A DNA stretch of 64,000 nt, from the NCBI RefSeq assembly GCF_001420605.1, contig NZ_LJIZ01000003.1, forward strand, positions 310,001 to 374,000, written 5' to 3'. Source of the stretch: Bacillus sp. FJAT-25509 (GTDB lineage: Bacteria; Bacillota; Bacilli; Bacillales; Bacillaceae_G). The notes below the pieces were generated by a model. The model worked only from the letters and a program-made list of their open reading frames with translations, had not been told where the DNA came from and made no database searches. A program made the translations under genes and the position numbers. Below, piece after piece: positions 16,192 to 25,223 of the stretch. Positions within the stretch are counted from its first letter, which is position 1, and each line of letters starts with the position of its first letter.

Positions 16192-17382
16192 TTATGTAAA
16201 AATTAATCTTAGACTTGTCAGAACTAAACCAATAATAAATCCACAAACAGCTCCATTGACACGAATCCAAGTAATATCCTTACCAATTTTATTCTCCAAT
16301 AGATCAGTTATTTCTTCAGTAGATAATTTTTCAATATTGTATCTTACTAAATCACTAATTTTATGATGATATTTTTCAACTGTATTCGTTAATAGTTTCT
16401 TAAAACTTTGCTCAACAGTATCAATCCAATTAGAATTTTTAATGAAGCTGATTATTTTTTGGATCGCATTAAAAATAAACTCTTCATCATTAATTTTTGT
16501 TCTAAACATTTTAATGGCTTGATCTACAATATATTCATAGCCTTTATTTTTCCATTCATCTAATTGACGAATAATATTTTCATTCGATTTATTTTTTTCT
16601 GCTTCCAATCGAATAAACGATAAAATGAAATTCCTCCTGTCACTATTCGGGTGTTTTAATTCCGATAGTAAATCGATTAATCCACTATGTATAAATTCTG
16701 TTATTTTCTCTTCTCCAATCATTGGGAGAAAAGCTTTAATCATAAAAAACTTTCGCTCGATAAACTGAATTACCTCTTTGCCGATTAATTCCTTAATATG
16801 TGGTAAGCTAACAGTTTCTTCGATTTTATTAATTAAAAATTCATAGGTCTTTGCATCCCATTCTTTTTCAATAACCGTATCGACAGCCTTACTTAATAAG
16901 TTCTGAGATGAAATGGACTCAATTGTCGGCTTGAAAGTTTTTAATAAATAGTTTTTGATTGTATCATCCTCAATAGATGCACCAAATTGCTTGATTGAAT
17001 AAACCATTTTATTTCTTGATTCTTCATTTTCAAGCATTTTTTCAAAAGAATTTATACCTTGATTAATCCAATCACGTTCTTCTACCTTTTCAATTAAACT
17101 TTCCTTACTTAACCATTGATTATTAAGTGTAGTTAAAATCCCCTCAGTAATCTTCTTTCTATTTTTAGGCAATAAAGCTGTATGTGGGATCGGTATGCCA
17201 AGAGGATGACGAAACATTGCAGTGACAGCAAACCAATCCGCAAGACCCCCTACTAAAGCTGCCTCAAATCCACCAGAAAGGATTTGAAATAATTTAGATT
17301 GAAACGGTATTGTTGCAGCGAAACCACAAGTTGCCACTATTAGTGAAATATTGGCTAGCCGTTTTGAATTCTTTTCTTTCAT
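16192..17382 (-). CDS. DUF445 family membrane-associated protein
   Basis: This 396-aa protein has the DUF445 hallmark GLADWFAVTAMFRHPLG, preceded by a hydrophobic N terminus, and PIPHTALLPKNRKKITEG. A long helical middle follows, then a C-terminal membrane segment GAVCGFIIGLVLTSLRLIF. It is related to YjiN/YheB-type proteins with two terminal membrane anchors. The function is unknown. It is monocistronic. Confidence 0.85.
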   Translation of the reverse strand: MKEKNSKRLANISLIVATCGFAATIPFQSKLFQILSGGFEAALVGGLADWFAVTAMFRHPLGIPIPHTALLPKNRKKITEGILTTLNNQWLSKESLIEKVEERDWINQGINSFEKMLENEESRNKMVYSIKQFGASIEDDTIKNYLLKTFKPTIESISSQNLLSKAVDTVIEKEWDAKTYEFLINKIEETVSLPHIKELIGKEVIQFIERKFFMIKAFLPMIGEEKITEFIHSGLIDLLSELKHPNSDRRNFILSFIRLEAEKNKSNENIIRQLDEWKNKGYEYIVDQAIKMFRTKINDEEFIFNAIQKIISFIKNSNWIDTVEQSFKKLLTNTVEKYHHKISDLVRYNIEKLSTEEITDLLENKIGKDITWIRVNGAVCGFIIGLVLTSLRLIFT

Positions 17383-17582
17383 TTACTAAAAGCCTCCTGT
17401 ATCTATTTGAAAATAGTATATCATTCCTTTAATCTATTTCTGAAATCAAATTTAGTAAAATCTGTTTTTTTATTGGTTTACAACTCTAGCGTTTTAATAC
17501 ATATTTTTACAGTGGTTTTAAACTTACGAACAAAAAAAAGACTGTTTTCACAGCCTCGTATCAATTCGATCACAATGATTAT

Positions 17583-18008
17583 TTAAAAATTCAATTGAAA
17601 ATGGTGACAAGTAATATTCAACCTATTTTTAAGATAAAACCTATGAGCATCTTAACGTTGTACCCCTGAATCTAAATGGAATTGTTCACAATTATTTTGT
17701 TTTGCTTCTTTTATTAACCAATTCCACAAAAGTTGTGCATAGCCTTTTTTTCGATGATTTTCACTTGTTATTAAATCATCAACATAAAAATATTTTCCCC
17801 ATGCTAATGATTCTGTTATACGATAACCTGCAACGGCTGTTACTTCTTCATTTTCGATCACAGCCACAAGATGATAATTATTTGTGTTGATTTATCTTTT
17901 AATCGTGTTAACAAATTCATCTTCACTTAAATGAGGGCGTAATTGACTTACTGTTTGAAACGTTTTCAAAATATCTGAATTACTTTCCATTGTTTTTACT
18001 TCTACCAT
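17583..18008 (-). pseudogene. GNAT N-acetyltransferase gene with two in-frame TAA codons
   Basis: One continuous 142-codon frame runs from the ATG at 18008 (MVEVKTMESNSDILKTF) to the TAA at 17583. It is interrupted only by TAA at codon 39 (17892-17894) and at codon 119 (17652-17654), with no frameshift. Between and beyond the stops the GNAT fold is intact: VAVIENEEVTAVAGYRI, HRKKGYAQLLWNWLIKEA (acetyl-CoA loop), DSGVQR-stop-DAHRFYLKN. It is probably a recent pseudogene. Both interruptions being ochre is notable given the tRNA-like gene at 8864. Confidence 0.75.
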
Positions 18009-18100
18009 CTTTTATCTCTCTATTCACAAAAAACGTTCTACTATAAAAATACCATAATTTTCTATCGTTTTTTATGAATTGATGTTTTTTAATTTTTTGT

Positions 18101-18919
18101 TTATGGTTCGAAACCTTTTTGACTAATGAAAAGCTGGTCATCTGAAAAATATTTTTTAAACCGTTGATAAACTAATTGATAAGCTTCTGGGCCATACCAT
18201 TCTTCTAAACCTAGTTCGGTATATTTTTTTTCAATACCAAGACGCCCTGTTCGTTTCCCTCCGCTTCCATCACCCATGAAAAAATCATCGATACAGATTC
18301 TATCGACAATTTCCGATAGCTTTTTTGGGAAATCCTCGCTACTAGGCAAAATAGGAGCAATTGTAGCTTGGGCTGGTATACCCGCTTCTACAAGGTCTTT
18401 TAACGTTTTAAGTCGAGCATTAATAGGAGGTGCAATTGGTGAGAAAGCATTTCTTATTTCATCCAAGTCGGTTTCAATCGTCATGCTTACACGTACTTTC
18501 TCTTTAAATTTCTTTAAAAGATCGATATCTCTTTTTACTAGCGGACTCCGAGTTTGAACAAATAAAAAATCAGGCTGATCATGAACCATGACTTCTAATA
18601 AACTTCTAGTCAATCTTTCTTTAAATTCAATCGGTTGATATGGATCTGTGCTAGATGACATAAAAATGGTCACTTTATCTTTACTTTTTGCCCTTTTCAA
18701 TTCTTTCTCTAGTATTGTAGGTGCACTTTGTTTAATATCAACCCAACTACCCCATTCTTTTTTCCGAAAAAGTGAAACAGGCATTTGTCTTACATAGCAA
18801 TATGAACAGGCAAATGTGCAACCAGTATATGGATTTAAAGAGTGAGTATATCCAGATAGATAACCTGTACCTTTATTTAGAATGGTTTTTGGATTTTTAT
18901 AAACTATTTCACTTTTCAT
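18101..18919 (-). CDS. SplB-like radical SAM protein
   Basis: This 272-aa protein has the 4Fe-4S motif CTFACSYC (Cys34, Cys38, Cys41) and the companions STDPYQPIE and RSPLVKRDI. They place it in the SPL family of radical SAM proteins, related to spore photoproduct lyase. It is shorter than SplB (about 340 aa), and members of this subgroup are widespread with no proven photoproduct activity. The neighbouring ogt gene, 30 bp upstream and in the same orientation, is a DNA repair gene, which supports a nucleic-acid role. Confidence 0.85.
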   Translation of the reverse strand: MKSEIVYKNPKTILNKGTGYLSGYTHSLNPYTGCTFACSYCYVRQMPVSLFRKKEWGSWVDIKQSAPTILEKELKRAKSKDKVTIFMSSSTDPYQPIEFKERLTRSLLEVMVHDQPDFLFVQTRSPLVKRDIDLLKKFKEKVRVSMTIETDLDEIRNAFSPIAPPINARLKTLKDLVEAGIPAQATIAPILPSSEDFPKKLSEIVDRICIDDFFMGDGSGGKRTGRLGIEKKYTELGLEEWYGPEAYQLVYQRFKKYFSDDQLFISQKGFEP

Positions 18920-18949
18920 CCAAACACCTCCTAATTAATATCTTCATCT

Positions 18950-19462
18950 TTAGTTTCTAGTTTCAATTTTTAAAAGAATTTTCTTCATATCTAATCCACC
19001 ACGATAGCCAGTTAATGATCCATTCTTTCCAATTACTCGGTGACAAGGAATTATGATCAATATTGGATTTGCACCTATTGCTCTCGCAACTGCTCGAACA
19101 GATTTTGGCTTATTTAAGTGAATCGCAATGTCGGAATAAGTTTTAGTTTCTCCATAATCAATCGAGCATAGTGCATTCCAAACTGAATTTTGAAAATCAG
19201 TACCACGAAAATCAAGACTACTATTAAAATTAGTCCGCTCGCCCTCTAAAAATTCAATAATCTCTTTTTTATAATCTTCTAATATTGTTGCATCTTCTTC
19301 CATTTCAAGTCCAGGAAAGTATTTATCCTTAAATAAAAGTAATTCTTGAATGGTTCCACACTGTGAGCCTACGAAACATAGCCCTTTTATTGTTGCAGAA
19401 ATATGAATCTTCCAGTCTTTATGTTCAATTAAAGTCCAATATAATTTTTCAGTTGAATGCAA
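18950..19462 (-). CDS. ogt: Methylated-DNA--protein-cysteine methyltransferase
   Basis: This 170-aa protein has the active-site motif IIPCHRVIG (acceptor Cys at about 140). The DNA-binding helix-turn-helix region SVRAVARAIGANP and the C-terminal LTGYRGGLDMKKILLKIE are also present. It removes O6-alkyl groups from guanine in a single-turnover reaction. It is probably co-transcribed with the SplB-like gene. Confidence 0.93.
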   Translation of the reverse strand: MHSTEKLYWTLIEHKDWKIHISATIKGLCFVGSQCGTIQELLLFKDKYFPGLEMEEDATILEDYKKEIIEFLEGERTNFNSSLDFRGTDFQNSVWNALCSIDYGETKTYSDIAIHLNKPKSVRAVARAIGANPILIIIPCHRVIGKNGSLTGYRGGLDMKKILLKIETRN

Positions 19463-19631
19463 TTTAAATCACCCTTTGCCACTAATTTCTTCTTAGTCAT
19501 ATTTAAATACTATTATAGACTTAAATAAGAAAAATGGACTGTTATGAGAATGAAAGAGCAAGAATTTAAAATTATTTAAGGATGCACTATTAATATGTCC
19601 CCGAGAACTGCAAATAGATGAGTCTATTTAT

Positions 19632-19750
19632 GCAAATAAAATCTGAAAATCGAATTTTAAAAATATCAAATCTTCAATTAAAATTAGAGAATAGCAATTA
19701 AAACTAGCAAAACCGCAATTAAATTCCTGAGAATCGCAATCAGCTAATAA
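19632..19750. repeat. Array of degenerate 20-21-bp repeats, copy 1
   Basis: About six units of the type GCAAATAAAATTAGAGAATC start at 19632, 19652, 19673, 19694, 19715 and 19736. A related array with the same period lies at 58723-58825. The array is inside a 432-bp gene-free gap (19463-19894). A stem GAGGGGC...GCCCCTC at about 19820-19866 is the only other structure I see in the gap. Confidence 0.65.
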
Positions 19751-19894
19751 CTTGTAAGGAAGAGAGAAGGTCAATCAATCATCCCTTAATACCTACCTCA
19801 TACAATCTATTAAACATCAGAGGGGCCAATTTATATCATTTGACCGTACAAATGAAACAGCCCCTCACTCATCGACAACGTTCAAAGATTAATT

Positions 19895-20467
19895 TTATTT
19901 CTGCTTCTCAATCATTTCCATTACTAATTTTTCAGCTGCATTTTTATATAAATTACTCATATTAACGAAAGAAGTAATTAAGAGCAATTGTTCAATATAT
20001 TCTTTACTTTCATCATCTAACTGATTAATTTCTTTGTTTACTGTTTCACCAGATTGTTGAAGATCAGTTTTAAACTTTTCGAGGTTTAGTTCATTTAAAT
20101 GTAAAAAACTTGAATAAATATCATCAATATTTATTTCATTGTTTTCAAGGATTCTTTGATTTAGTCCATTTAAAGTTTCTTTTATATCATTAATCGAAAG
20201 TGCACCTTTTAAATGATAAATTAAACTGATTAAAATGATATGATTCTTTGTGTATTTCTTATTTTTGATTGGGAAAAGCAATTTAGCTTTAGCATAATTA
20301 TTAATCATTGTTTTTGTCATGACTTTTTCATTCGAATTCGATTTTGCAAATTTATTATCAAATAGTTGGATTACCTGATCCATATATAGATCAAGATTAG
20401 GAATATCATCTAATACTATTTTTTTATCTAAATCGATTTGTTCAATTAATTCATTAATCTTTTTCAT
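19895..20467 (-). CDS. DUF1836 family protein, MerR-like putative regulator
   Basis: This 190-aa protein has the DUF1836 core: VMTKTMINNYAKAKLLFPI with a winged HTH-like turn, then NKKYTKNHIILISLIYHLKG and SINDIKETLNGLN. Family members resemble the N terminus of MerR regulators. The gene is divergent from the hemolysin III gene, with palindromic and direct repeats between them. Control of that gene is inferred from this arrangement. Confidence 0.8.
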   Translation of the reverse strand: MKKINELIEQIDLDKKIVLDDIPNLDLYMDQVIQLFDNKFAKSNSNEKVMTKTMINNYAKAKLLFPIKNKKYTKNHIILISLIYHLKGALSINDIKETLNGLNQRILENNEINIDDIYSSFLHLNELNLEKFKTDLQQSGETVNKEINQLDDESKEYIEQLLLITSFVNMSNLYKNAAEKLVMEMIEKQK

Positions 20468-20532
20468 TTTTCGTCCTCTTTATATAAAATTTACAGACTA
20501 ATTTTATCATAAAAAAATTGTTCTTAAAACAC

Positions 20533-20597
20533 TTGACTATATAACATCGTTGGTGATAACTTTATATGTAGTTATCAAAACTACATAACATAGTTGG
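20533..20597 (+). promoter_or_regulatory. Promoter/operator region of the hemolysin III gene
   Basis: TTGACT (20533-20538) can serve as -35, with GATAAC (20555-20560) as a weak -10. An inverted repeat GATAACT (20555-20561)/AGTTATC (20570-20576) overlaps the -10. A direct repeat ATAACATcGTTGG (20541-20553)/ATAACATaGTTGG (20585-20597) brackets it. The layout suits repression by the divergent DUF1836 protein. Confidence 0.5.
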
Positions 20598-20608
20598 AGG
20601 AGATTATA

Positions 20609-21256
20609 ATGGGGAACTTAATGCGTGAGCCTATTAATTCCATGACACATTTAGTTGGAGCGGTATTATCACTATTTGGGTTAATAGCAATGGTTTTTAA
20701 ATCTACTTTTTCTGGTGGAAGTATCTTACAAACATCTGCAGTTATTGCATTCGGTGTAAGTATGATTCTTCTCTATTCAGCTTCAACTACCTATCATATG
20801 GCAAAAGCTAGCGATAAAATAATCGCTTTTTTAAGGCGGATGGATCATTCAATGATATTTGTCTTAATCGCTGGTACATATACTCCTTTTTGTATCATTA
20901 GTCTAAAAGGTACATTAGGATGGATTATCTTTTCTATTGTTTCTTTTATTGCATTTTGTGGTGTTTTGTTCAAATTGATTTGGTTTAGTTGTCCAAGATG
21001 GTTATCTACAGCCCTTTATATAGCTTTAGGATGGGTCATTATACTTGCTTCGGCACCTTTATCTGATGCGATTAGTATGAAAGGAATGTTCGCACTAATC
21101 TTAGGTGGAATTTTCTACACAGTTGGTGGCGTGATTTATGGAATTAAGCCTAAATTTTTATCTTTTAAAAATTGGGGTTTCCATGAAATTTTTCATATTT
21201 TTATCATGCTTGGAACACTTTGTCATTTCTTCTGCGTCTATTACTTTGTAATTTAA
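20609..21256 (+). CDS. trhA: Hemolysin III / PAQR family membrane protein
   Basis: The frame begins with a TTG at 20594, but that TTG is part of the TTGGAGGAG ribosome site. The start is the ATG at 20609 (MGNLMREPINSMTHLVGAVLS), giving 215 aa. It has seven membrane segments with the family residues MTHLVGAVLS, STTYHM, RRMDHSMIFVLIAGTYTPF and the C-terminal FHEIFHIFIMLGTLCHF histidines, which bind zinc in PAQR proteins. Homologues influence membrane fluidity/energetics; true haemolysis is unproven for most. Confidence 0.9.
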   Translation: MGNLMREPINSMTHLVGAVLSLFGLIAMVFKSTFSGGSILQTSAVIAFGVSMILLYSASTTYHMAKASDKIIAFLRRMDHSMIFVLIAGTYTPFCIISLKGTLGWIIFSIVSFIAFCGVLFKLIWFSCPRWLSTALYIALGWVIILASAPLSDAISMKGMFALILGGIFYTVGGVIYGIKPKFLSFKNWGFHEIFHIFIMLGTLCHFFCVYYFVI

Positions 21257-21269
21257 AATATAAAAAAAA

Positions 21270-21338
21270 CTTGTAGACAAGTAGAGAAATACCACTTTGT
21301 CTACAAGCTAAAAACCATCCTCAAGTGGATGGTTTTTT
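21270..21338. terminator. Two stem-loops between trhA and gerAC
   Basis: CTTGTAGACAA pairs with TTGTCTACAAG (21270-21307). AAAACCATCC pairs with GGATGGTTTT, followed by T's (21311-21334). The second is bidirectional and serves the convergent ger operon as well. Confidence 0.85.
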
Positions 21339-21339
21339 A

Positions 21340-22467
21340 TTATTTTAAGATACCTGTTCCGACAATATTTACTTCAACTTTTGGTTTAATTGTAATTTTA
21401 GCGTAGTCTTTGTTCCAATCCAGTTTTTTCCACACATCTGGATGAAATGAAATTAACTGTCTGCCAATTCCTAAAGCATCACAATTTGATTCTTGAACTG
21501 TTTTAATGATTTTTTCAGCTTTTATGGTTAACTCCTTTGAAATTTTTTTATTTAACATATCAATTTCTTTTTGGGAAGCTAAATCATCATGTGCGTACTC
21601 AAGTGTATCAACGTCCAGTTTAAGATTTAAATTTACGGTTATTTTATTGTCTTTTGAAACTTTAATTTTCATTTTTGGCTTGTTTTTTTTCACTTGAATC
21701 GTTATATATCGTTCCCTAATATCTTTTTCTTTCGGAATAACTTCTAAATTAAATCTTGCGTACTTCTTCATTTGATCTTTAAATAAAAGTAACATAGTAG
21801 GTTCATCACCTATTAGATTAAACCCTGTATATTTTTGATCGTTAAATAATGCTACCCCAGAAATATCAATCAATTTATCATCATCTTTTTCAATTAGCGG
21901 TAAAAAAATATCTTCACCTGGGTCGAACATAATTGTACAAATCGTTTGGACATTTTCAATAGGAATCATCGTATGGCTTTCTGCGTTAGTTATTAGATCT
22001 AAAATTTCTTCACTTACAAGGGTTTCCTCTACTTTGCTTAATTTTAACACATCTACCGCTCGGCCCTTAGTAATAATAACTTTTGCCCCTAATGAACTTC
22101 TTGGGTCTCTATATATAACATCGAATATAGGATAAATATCCTGTTTAGACAATTCATCTCCAAGTAATAAAACCCTTGTTTTATTAGTAGCATAATCTCC
22201 CGCTACTTTTCGAGTAAATTTTATTCTTGAAGCACTTGTTGTTTTTCCGGTAGCAGTAATAATGACATTTGTTGTTTTAACTTGTGTAGGATCACTTCCA
22301 CCTTGGCTATTTGTTTTAATAACTGCAGTTACTAGCATATTATTATCCTCAACTAAATCAAATCCAGCACTATAAACTAGCTTAGACTCCTTCAGTAATC
22401 TTTGATCCCAACAACTAGTTAAAGGCAAAATACAAATTAAAGAGATCAATACCATTTTATATTTCAT
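21340..22467 (-). CDS. gerAC: Ger(x)C family spore germination lipoprotein
   Basis: The start is the ATG at 22467 (MKYKMVLISLICILPLTSC), since the protein then opens with a lipoprotein signal peptide whose lipobox Cys is followed by WDQRLL, as in GerAC/GerBC. This is the C subunit of a germinant receptor, anchored on the outer face of the spore inner membrane. Its start overlaps the end of gerAB by 11 bp. Length (375 aa) is normal. Confidence 0.93.
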   Translation of the reverse strand: MKYKMVLISLICILPLTSCWDQRLLKESKLVYSAGFDLVEDNNMLVTAVIKTNSQGGSDPTQVKTTNVIITATGKTTSASRIKFTRKVAGDYATNKTRVLLLGDELSKQDIYPIFDVIYRDPRSSLGAKVIITKGRAVDVLKLSKVEETLVSEEILDLITNAESHTMIPIENVQTICTIMFDPGEDIFLPLIEKDDDKLIDISGVALFNDQKYTGFNLIGDEPTMLLLFKDQMKKYARFNLEVIPKEKDIRERYITIQVKKNKPKMKIKVSKDNKITVNLNLKLDVDTLEYAHDDLASQKEIDMLNKKISKELTIKAEKIIKTVQESNCDALGIGRQLISFHPDVWKKLDWNKDYAKITIKPKVEVNIVGTGILK

Positions 22468-23563
22468 ATGAATTACCGAGTTCTTTCTTTTTTCTAATAA
22501 GCGAAACAATTAATAAAAATAAAGGTAATACAAAGATAAAAACATAACTTGTAAAATTAAGAATTGTCCCAAATTTCATTATAAATTCTTCACTATTTGG
22601 TAAAAAAGTACAGATAATCGCGATGACAATTCCTATAAAAATAGTTGATTTACTATGGCTTTTTAACTTTAAGAGTTTGCTGATTCCGAAACTAGTTAAA
22701 TATAAGTAGGTCACAAATGAAGTTAAGATTGGTACAACCCAAATAGATAGAAAGACAAGGTCTAATCTTTCAATCACTTCATATGATAATGATTTTAGTA
22801 AATATAAGATTGGCTCAGGTATGATTTCAATTTCTACTTTGCTAAAACTCATATAACTTGTAATTAAAAAAAATGTATATAAAAGGCTAACAAAACTAAT
22901 TGCGATCGTTCCAGCTTTTAATATTTTATTTGGCTTTCCTTTTACATACGGAAATAATACTAAAATAAATTCAAATCCCATCATGGAGATTAGTGCATCA
23001 TGTGCTCCAAGAAGGATGTTTTTAACACCCGCCTGTCCAATTGGAAATAAATAGCGGTAATTTACATTATTGTAAGAACAAAATTCAAAGAAAATCAAAA
23101 ATAAAATTAAAATACAAACGAAAGTAAAAAATCGTGCGATTACTTTCATATTTTCTTTTGCTAAATAAATCCCTGTACCAACTATAAATAGGATTAATAC
23201 AAAAGGTGGAGTAAATGTAAGAATCCATTTTTTAAGTACAGAAATGGTGATAATCACACAAAAAATCGCAACAATAAAGAAAAATAAAATATAAAGATAC
23301 GAAATTACAGTCCCAATATATTTACCAACTATTTTCGTTGTATATTCATAGATCGTATCTTTTGGAAATCTCGTACCAAGTAACCACATTATTAGTAAAA
23401 GTAAAAACACTCCTACCCCAGCAACTAATGTTGAAAACCAACCGTCGTGCCCTGCATGTTTATGGACTACATAAGGTAGTGAAAGTAATCCCACACCAAT
23501 TTGAGCTTGAATGATGACGAATGTGAATTGCGTTATTGAAAGCATCTTTTCATTTTTCATCAT
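22457..23563 (-). CDS. gerAB: GerAB/ArcD/ProY family germinant permease-like subunit
   Basis: From ATGATG at 23563/23560 this is a 368-aa protein with ten hydrophobic segments of the amino-acid/polyamine/organocation type. It starts with ITQFTFVIIQAQIGVGLLSLPY, the typical substrate-pocket helix. It is the B subunit that binds the small-molecule germinant in the spore inner membrane. It overlaps the end of gerAA (ATGATGAAAAATGA), so translation is coupled. The germinant is not predictable. Confidence 0.92.
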   Translation of the reverse strand: MMKNEKMLSITQFTFVIIQAQIGVGLLSLPYVVHKHAGHDGWFSTLVAGVGVFLLLLIMWLLGTRFPKDTIYEYTTKIVGKYIGTVISYLYILFFFIVAIFCVIITISVLKKWILTFTPPFVLILFIVGTGIYLAKENMKVIARFFTFVCILILFLIFFEFCSYNNVNYRYLFPIGQAGVKNILLGAHDALISMMGFEFILVLFPYVKGKPNKILKAGTIAISFVSLLYTFFLITSYMSFSKVEIEIIPEPILYLLKSLSYEVIERLDLVFLSIWVVPILTSFVTYLYLTSFGISKLLKLKSHSKSTIFIGIVIAIICTFLPNSEEFIMKFGTILNFTSYVFIFVLPLFLLIVSLIRKKKELGNSYEI

Positions 23564-25046
23564 TTTTCCATCCTCTAGAATTATTTTCTCGTTTAAAATT
23601 CTTTGGTAAAGGTGCAAACGGTCGTTTTTTCATTTTCCATGATGGCGCACGAACAACTGTATCTTTTAGGTCTGATTTTCTAAATGGAGCAAATGGCGCA
23701 AAATATGGAGACCCAAACGATTCAAGTTTACATAGATGGATTAGGATAAAACTGAGTCCAAAAACAATTCCTATTAATCCAATTAACGATGCTGCAAACA
23801 TTAGTGGAAATCCAAGCAATCGGACAGAGGTTCCCATTTCATTGTCCGGTACAACAAATGATGCAATTGCAGTAAGTGAAATAACGACAATCATCGTATT
23901 TGAAACTAAATTTGCCTGTACAACAGCAGTTCCAATAACTAAACCTCCTACAACACCTATTGTTTGTGCAATTGGATTAGGTAACCGTATTGCTGATTCT
24001 CTAAGCAATTCTAACGTTATTTGCATTCCTAGAGCTTCAATTAACGGTGGGTATGGAACGTTTTCTAATGAACTTTTTACATTAAATACTAAATCTATTG
24101 GAATAATTTCAAAGTGAAAAGAAACTAATGCAATATATAAAGCAGGCAATGATATAGAAATTAAAAAACTAACCAATCTTAAAATACGTGCAAATGAAGC
24201 GACCATCCATCGGCTATTATAGTCATCTGGTGATTGATAAAAAGTGAAAAAAGTAATTGGTAAAACAAGTGCTGAAGGGCTACCATCTGTTAGGATGGCA
24301 ATCTTTCCTTCCATTAAATTACCAGCTATTCGGTCAGATCTCTCAGTTGTTAATACTTGCGGAAAAGGTGAATATGGGTCATCTTCAATAAATTCCTCAA
24401 GATTACCCGGTGAATATACATAATCAACATTTATATATGAAAGTCTTCTATGGACTTCCTTAACTAACTCCTCATTTGCAATTGTATCAATATATAAGAC
24501 TGCTAATCGTGTGTCAGATTCTACACCTAATGATAAAGTTTTAACAACAAGATTAGGACTACTGATTCTTCGTCTTATTTGATTAATATTTGTCAGTATA
24601 CATTCTACTAATCCGTCGTGGGAGCCCCTGATTGTTTGTTCACTACTAGGCTGTTGAATTGATCTATTTTGAAATGAAGTCGTTTCTAAAATAAATACAT
24701 TTTTTTCAAATTCTGTGAAAATGAGCGTGTAGCCTTTTACAATACTGAGAATACATTCATCAAATGAATCCGAACTTTTAACATCATTAATTGATACTGT
24801 ATTTGGAATCGTATCTTTTGGATTATTAATAATTTGTTGAATGATTTGGACTTCAAGAGCTTCTCTACCTACAATTGTACTAATATAGACAACTACAATC
24901 TTTTTATTTTGAAACATTAAATGTCTAACCGTTAAATCACTCGTATTTATTAATGATTTCTTTACATACTCTACATTACGATCCAAATCACCACTAATTT
25001 CAATTTTTGAATTCTGATTACTTTGGGTATGTTTATTTGAACGCAT
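23550..25046 (-). CDS. gerAA: GerA family germinant receptor subunit A
   Basis: AGGTGA precedes two ATGs; the second (25046, MRSNKHTQSNQ) has better spacing and is preferred, giving 498 aa. The soluble N-terminal domain includes RNVEYVKKSLINTSDLTVR and LVECILTNINQIRRRI. It is followed by the GKIAILTDGSPSALVLP signature and at least four membrane helices, including LPALYIALVSFHFEIIP. The C-terminal tail is basic and proline-rich (APSWKMKKRPFAPLPKNF). First gene of the ger operon, likely under the forespore sigma factor G; I could not define the promoter with confidence. Confidence 0.93.
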   Translation of the reverse strand: MRSNKHTQSNQNSKIEISGDLDRNVEYVKKSLINTSDLTVRHLMFQNKKIVVVYISTIVGREALEVQIIQQIINNPKDTIPNTVSINDVKSSDSFDECILSIVKGYTLIFTEFEKNVFILETTSFQNRSIQQPSSEQTIRGSHDGLVECILTNINQIRRRISSPNLVVKTLSLGVESDTRLAVLYIDTIANEELVKEVHRRLSYINVDYVYSPGNLEEFIEDDPYSPFPQVLTTERSDRIAGNLMEGKIAILTDGSPSALVLPITFFTFYQSPDDYNSRWMVASFARILRLVSFLISISLPALYIALVSFHFEIIPIDLVFNVKSSLENVPYPPLIEALGMQITLELLRESAIRLPNPIAQTIGVVGGLVIGTAVVQANLVSNTMIVVISLTAIASFVVPDNEMGTSVRLLGFPLMFAASLIGLIGIVFGLSFILIHLCKLESFGSPYFAPFAPFRKSDLKDTVVRAPSWKMKKRPFAPLPKNFKRENNSRGWKNDEK

Positions 25047-25161
25047 TATGCATTTCACCTAATTTCCAAACTCATACAATAAATTAGATTTATTTTGTGT
25101 TAAATTAGGGTTATTATTCATTGCGAAATTCCAGTATTTGTATAAATGTTAACATTCGAAT

Positions 25162-25213
25162 AAAAAAAGGCGAACCTAGAAGTCAAAATGTTGACTAATA
25201 GGTCGCCTTTTTA
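25162..25213 (-). terminator. Terminator of the fruRKA operon
   Basis: GGCGAACCTA pairs with TAGGTCGCC, with inner AGTCAA/TTGACT and A/T runs on both flanks. Confidence 0.85.
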
Positions 25214-25223
25214 TTGTTCTTGA

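Noticed and set aside
17950-17970. TGAAACGTTTTCA palindrome resembling cre
   Set aside because: It is inside the reading frame of the GNAT pseudogene and does not match the cre spacing.
19820-19866. GAGGGGC...GCCCCTC stem as terminator of the DUF1836 gene
   Set aside because: It is followed by mixed sequence instead of a T-run on the minus strand, so I did not list it as a terminator.
23536-24117. 193-aa open frame on the plus strand opposite gerAA
   Set aside because: It is the antisense shadow of the gerAA C-terminal half; composition is that of a reversed membrane protein, with no ribosome site.
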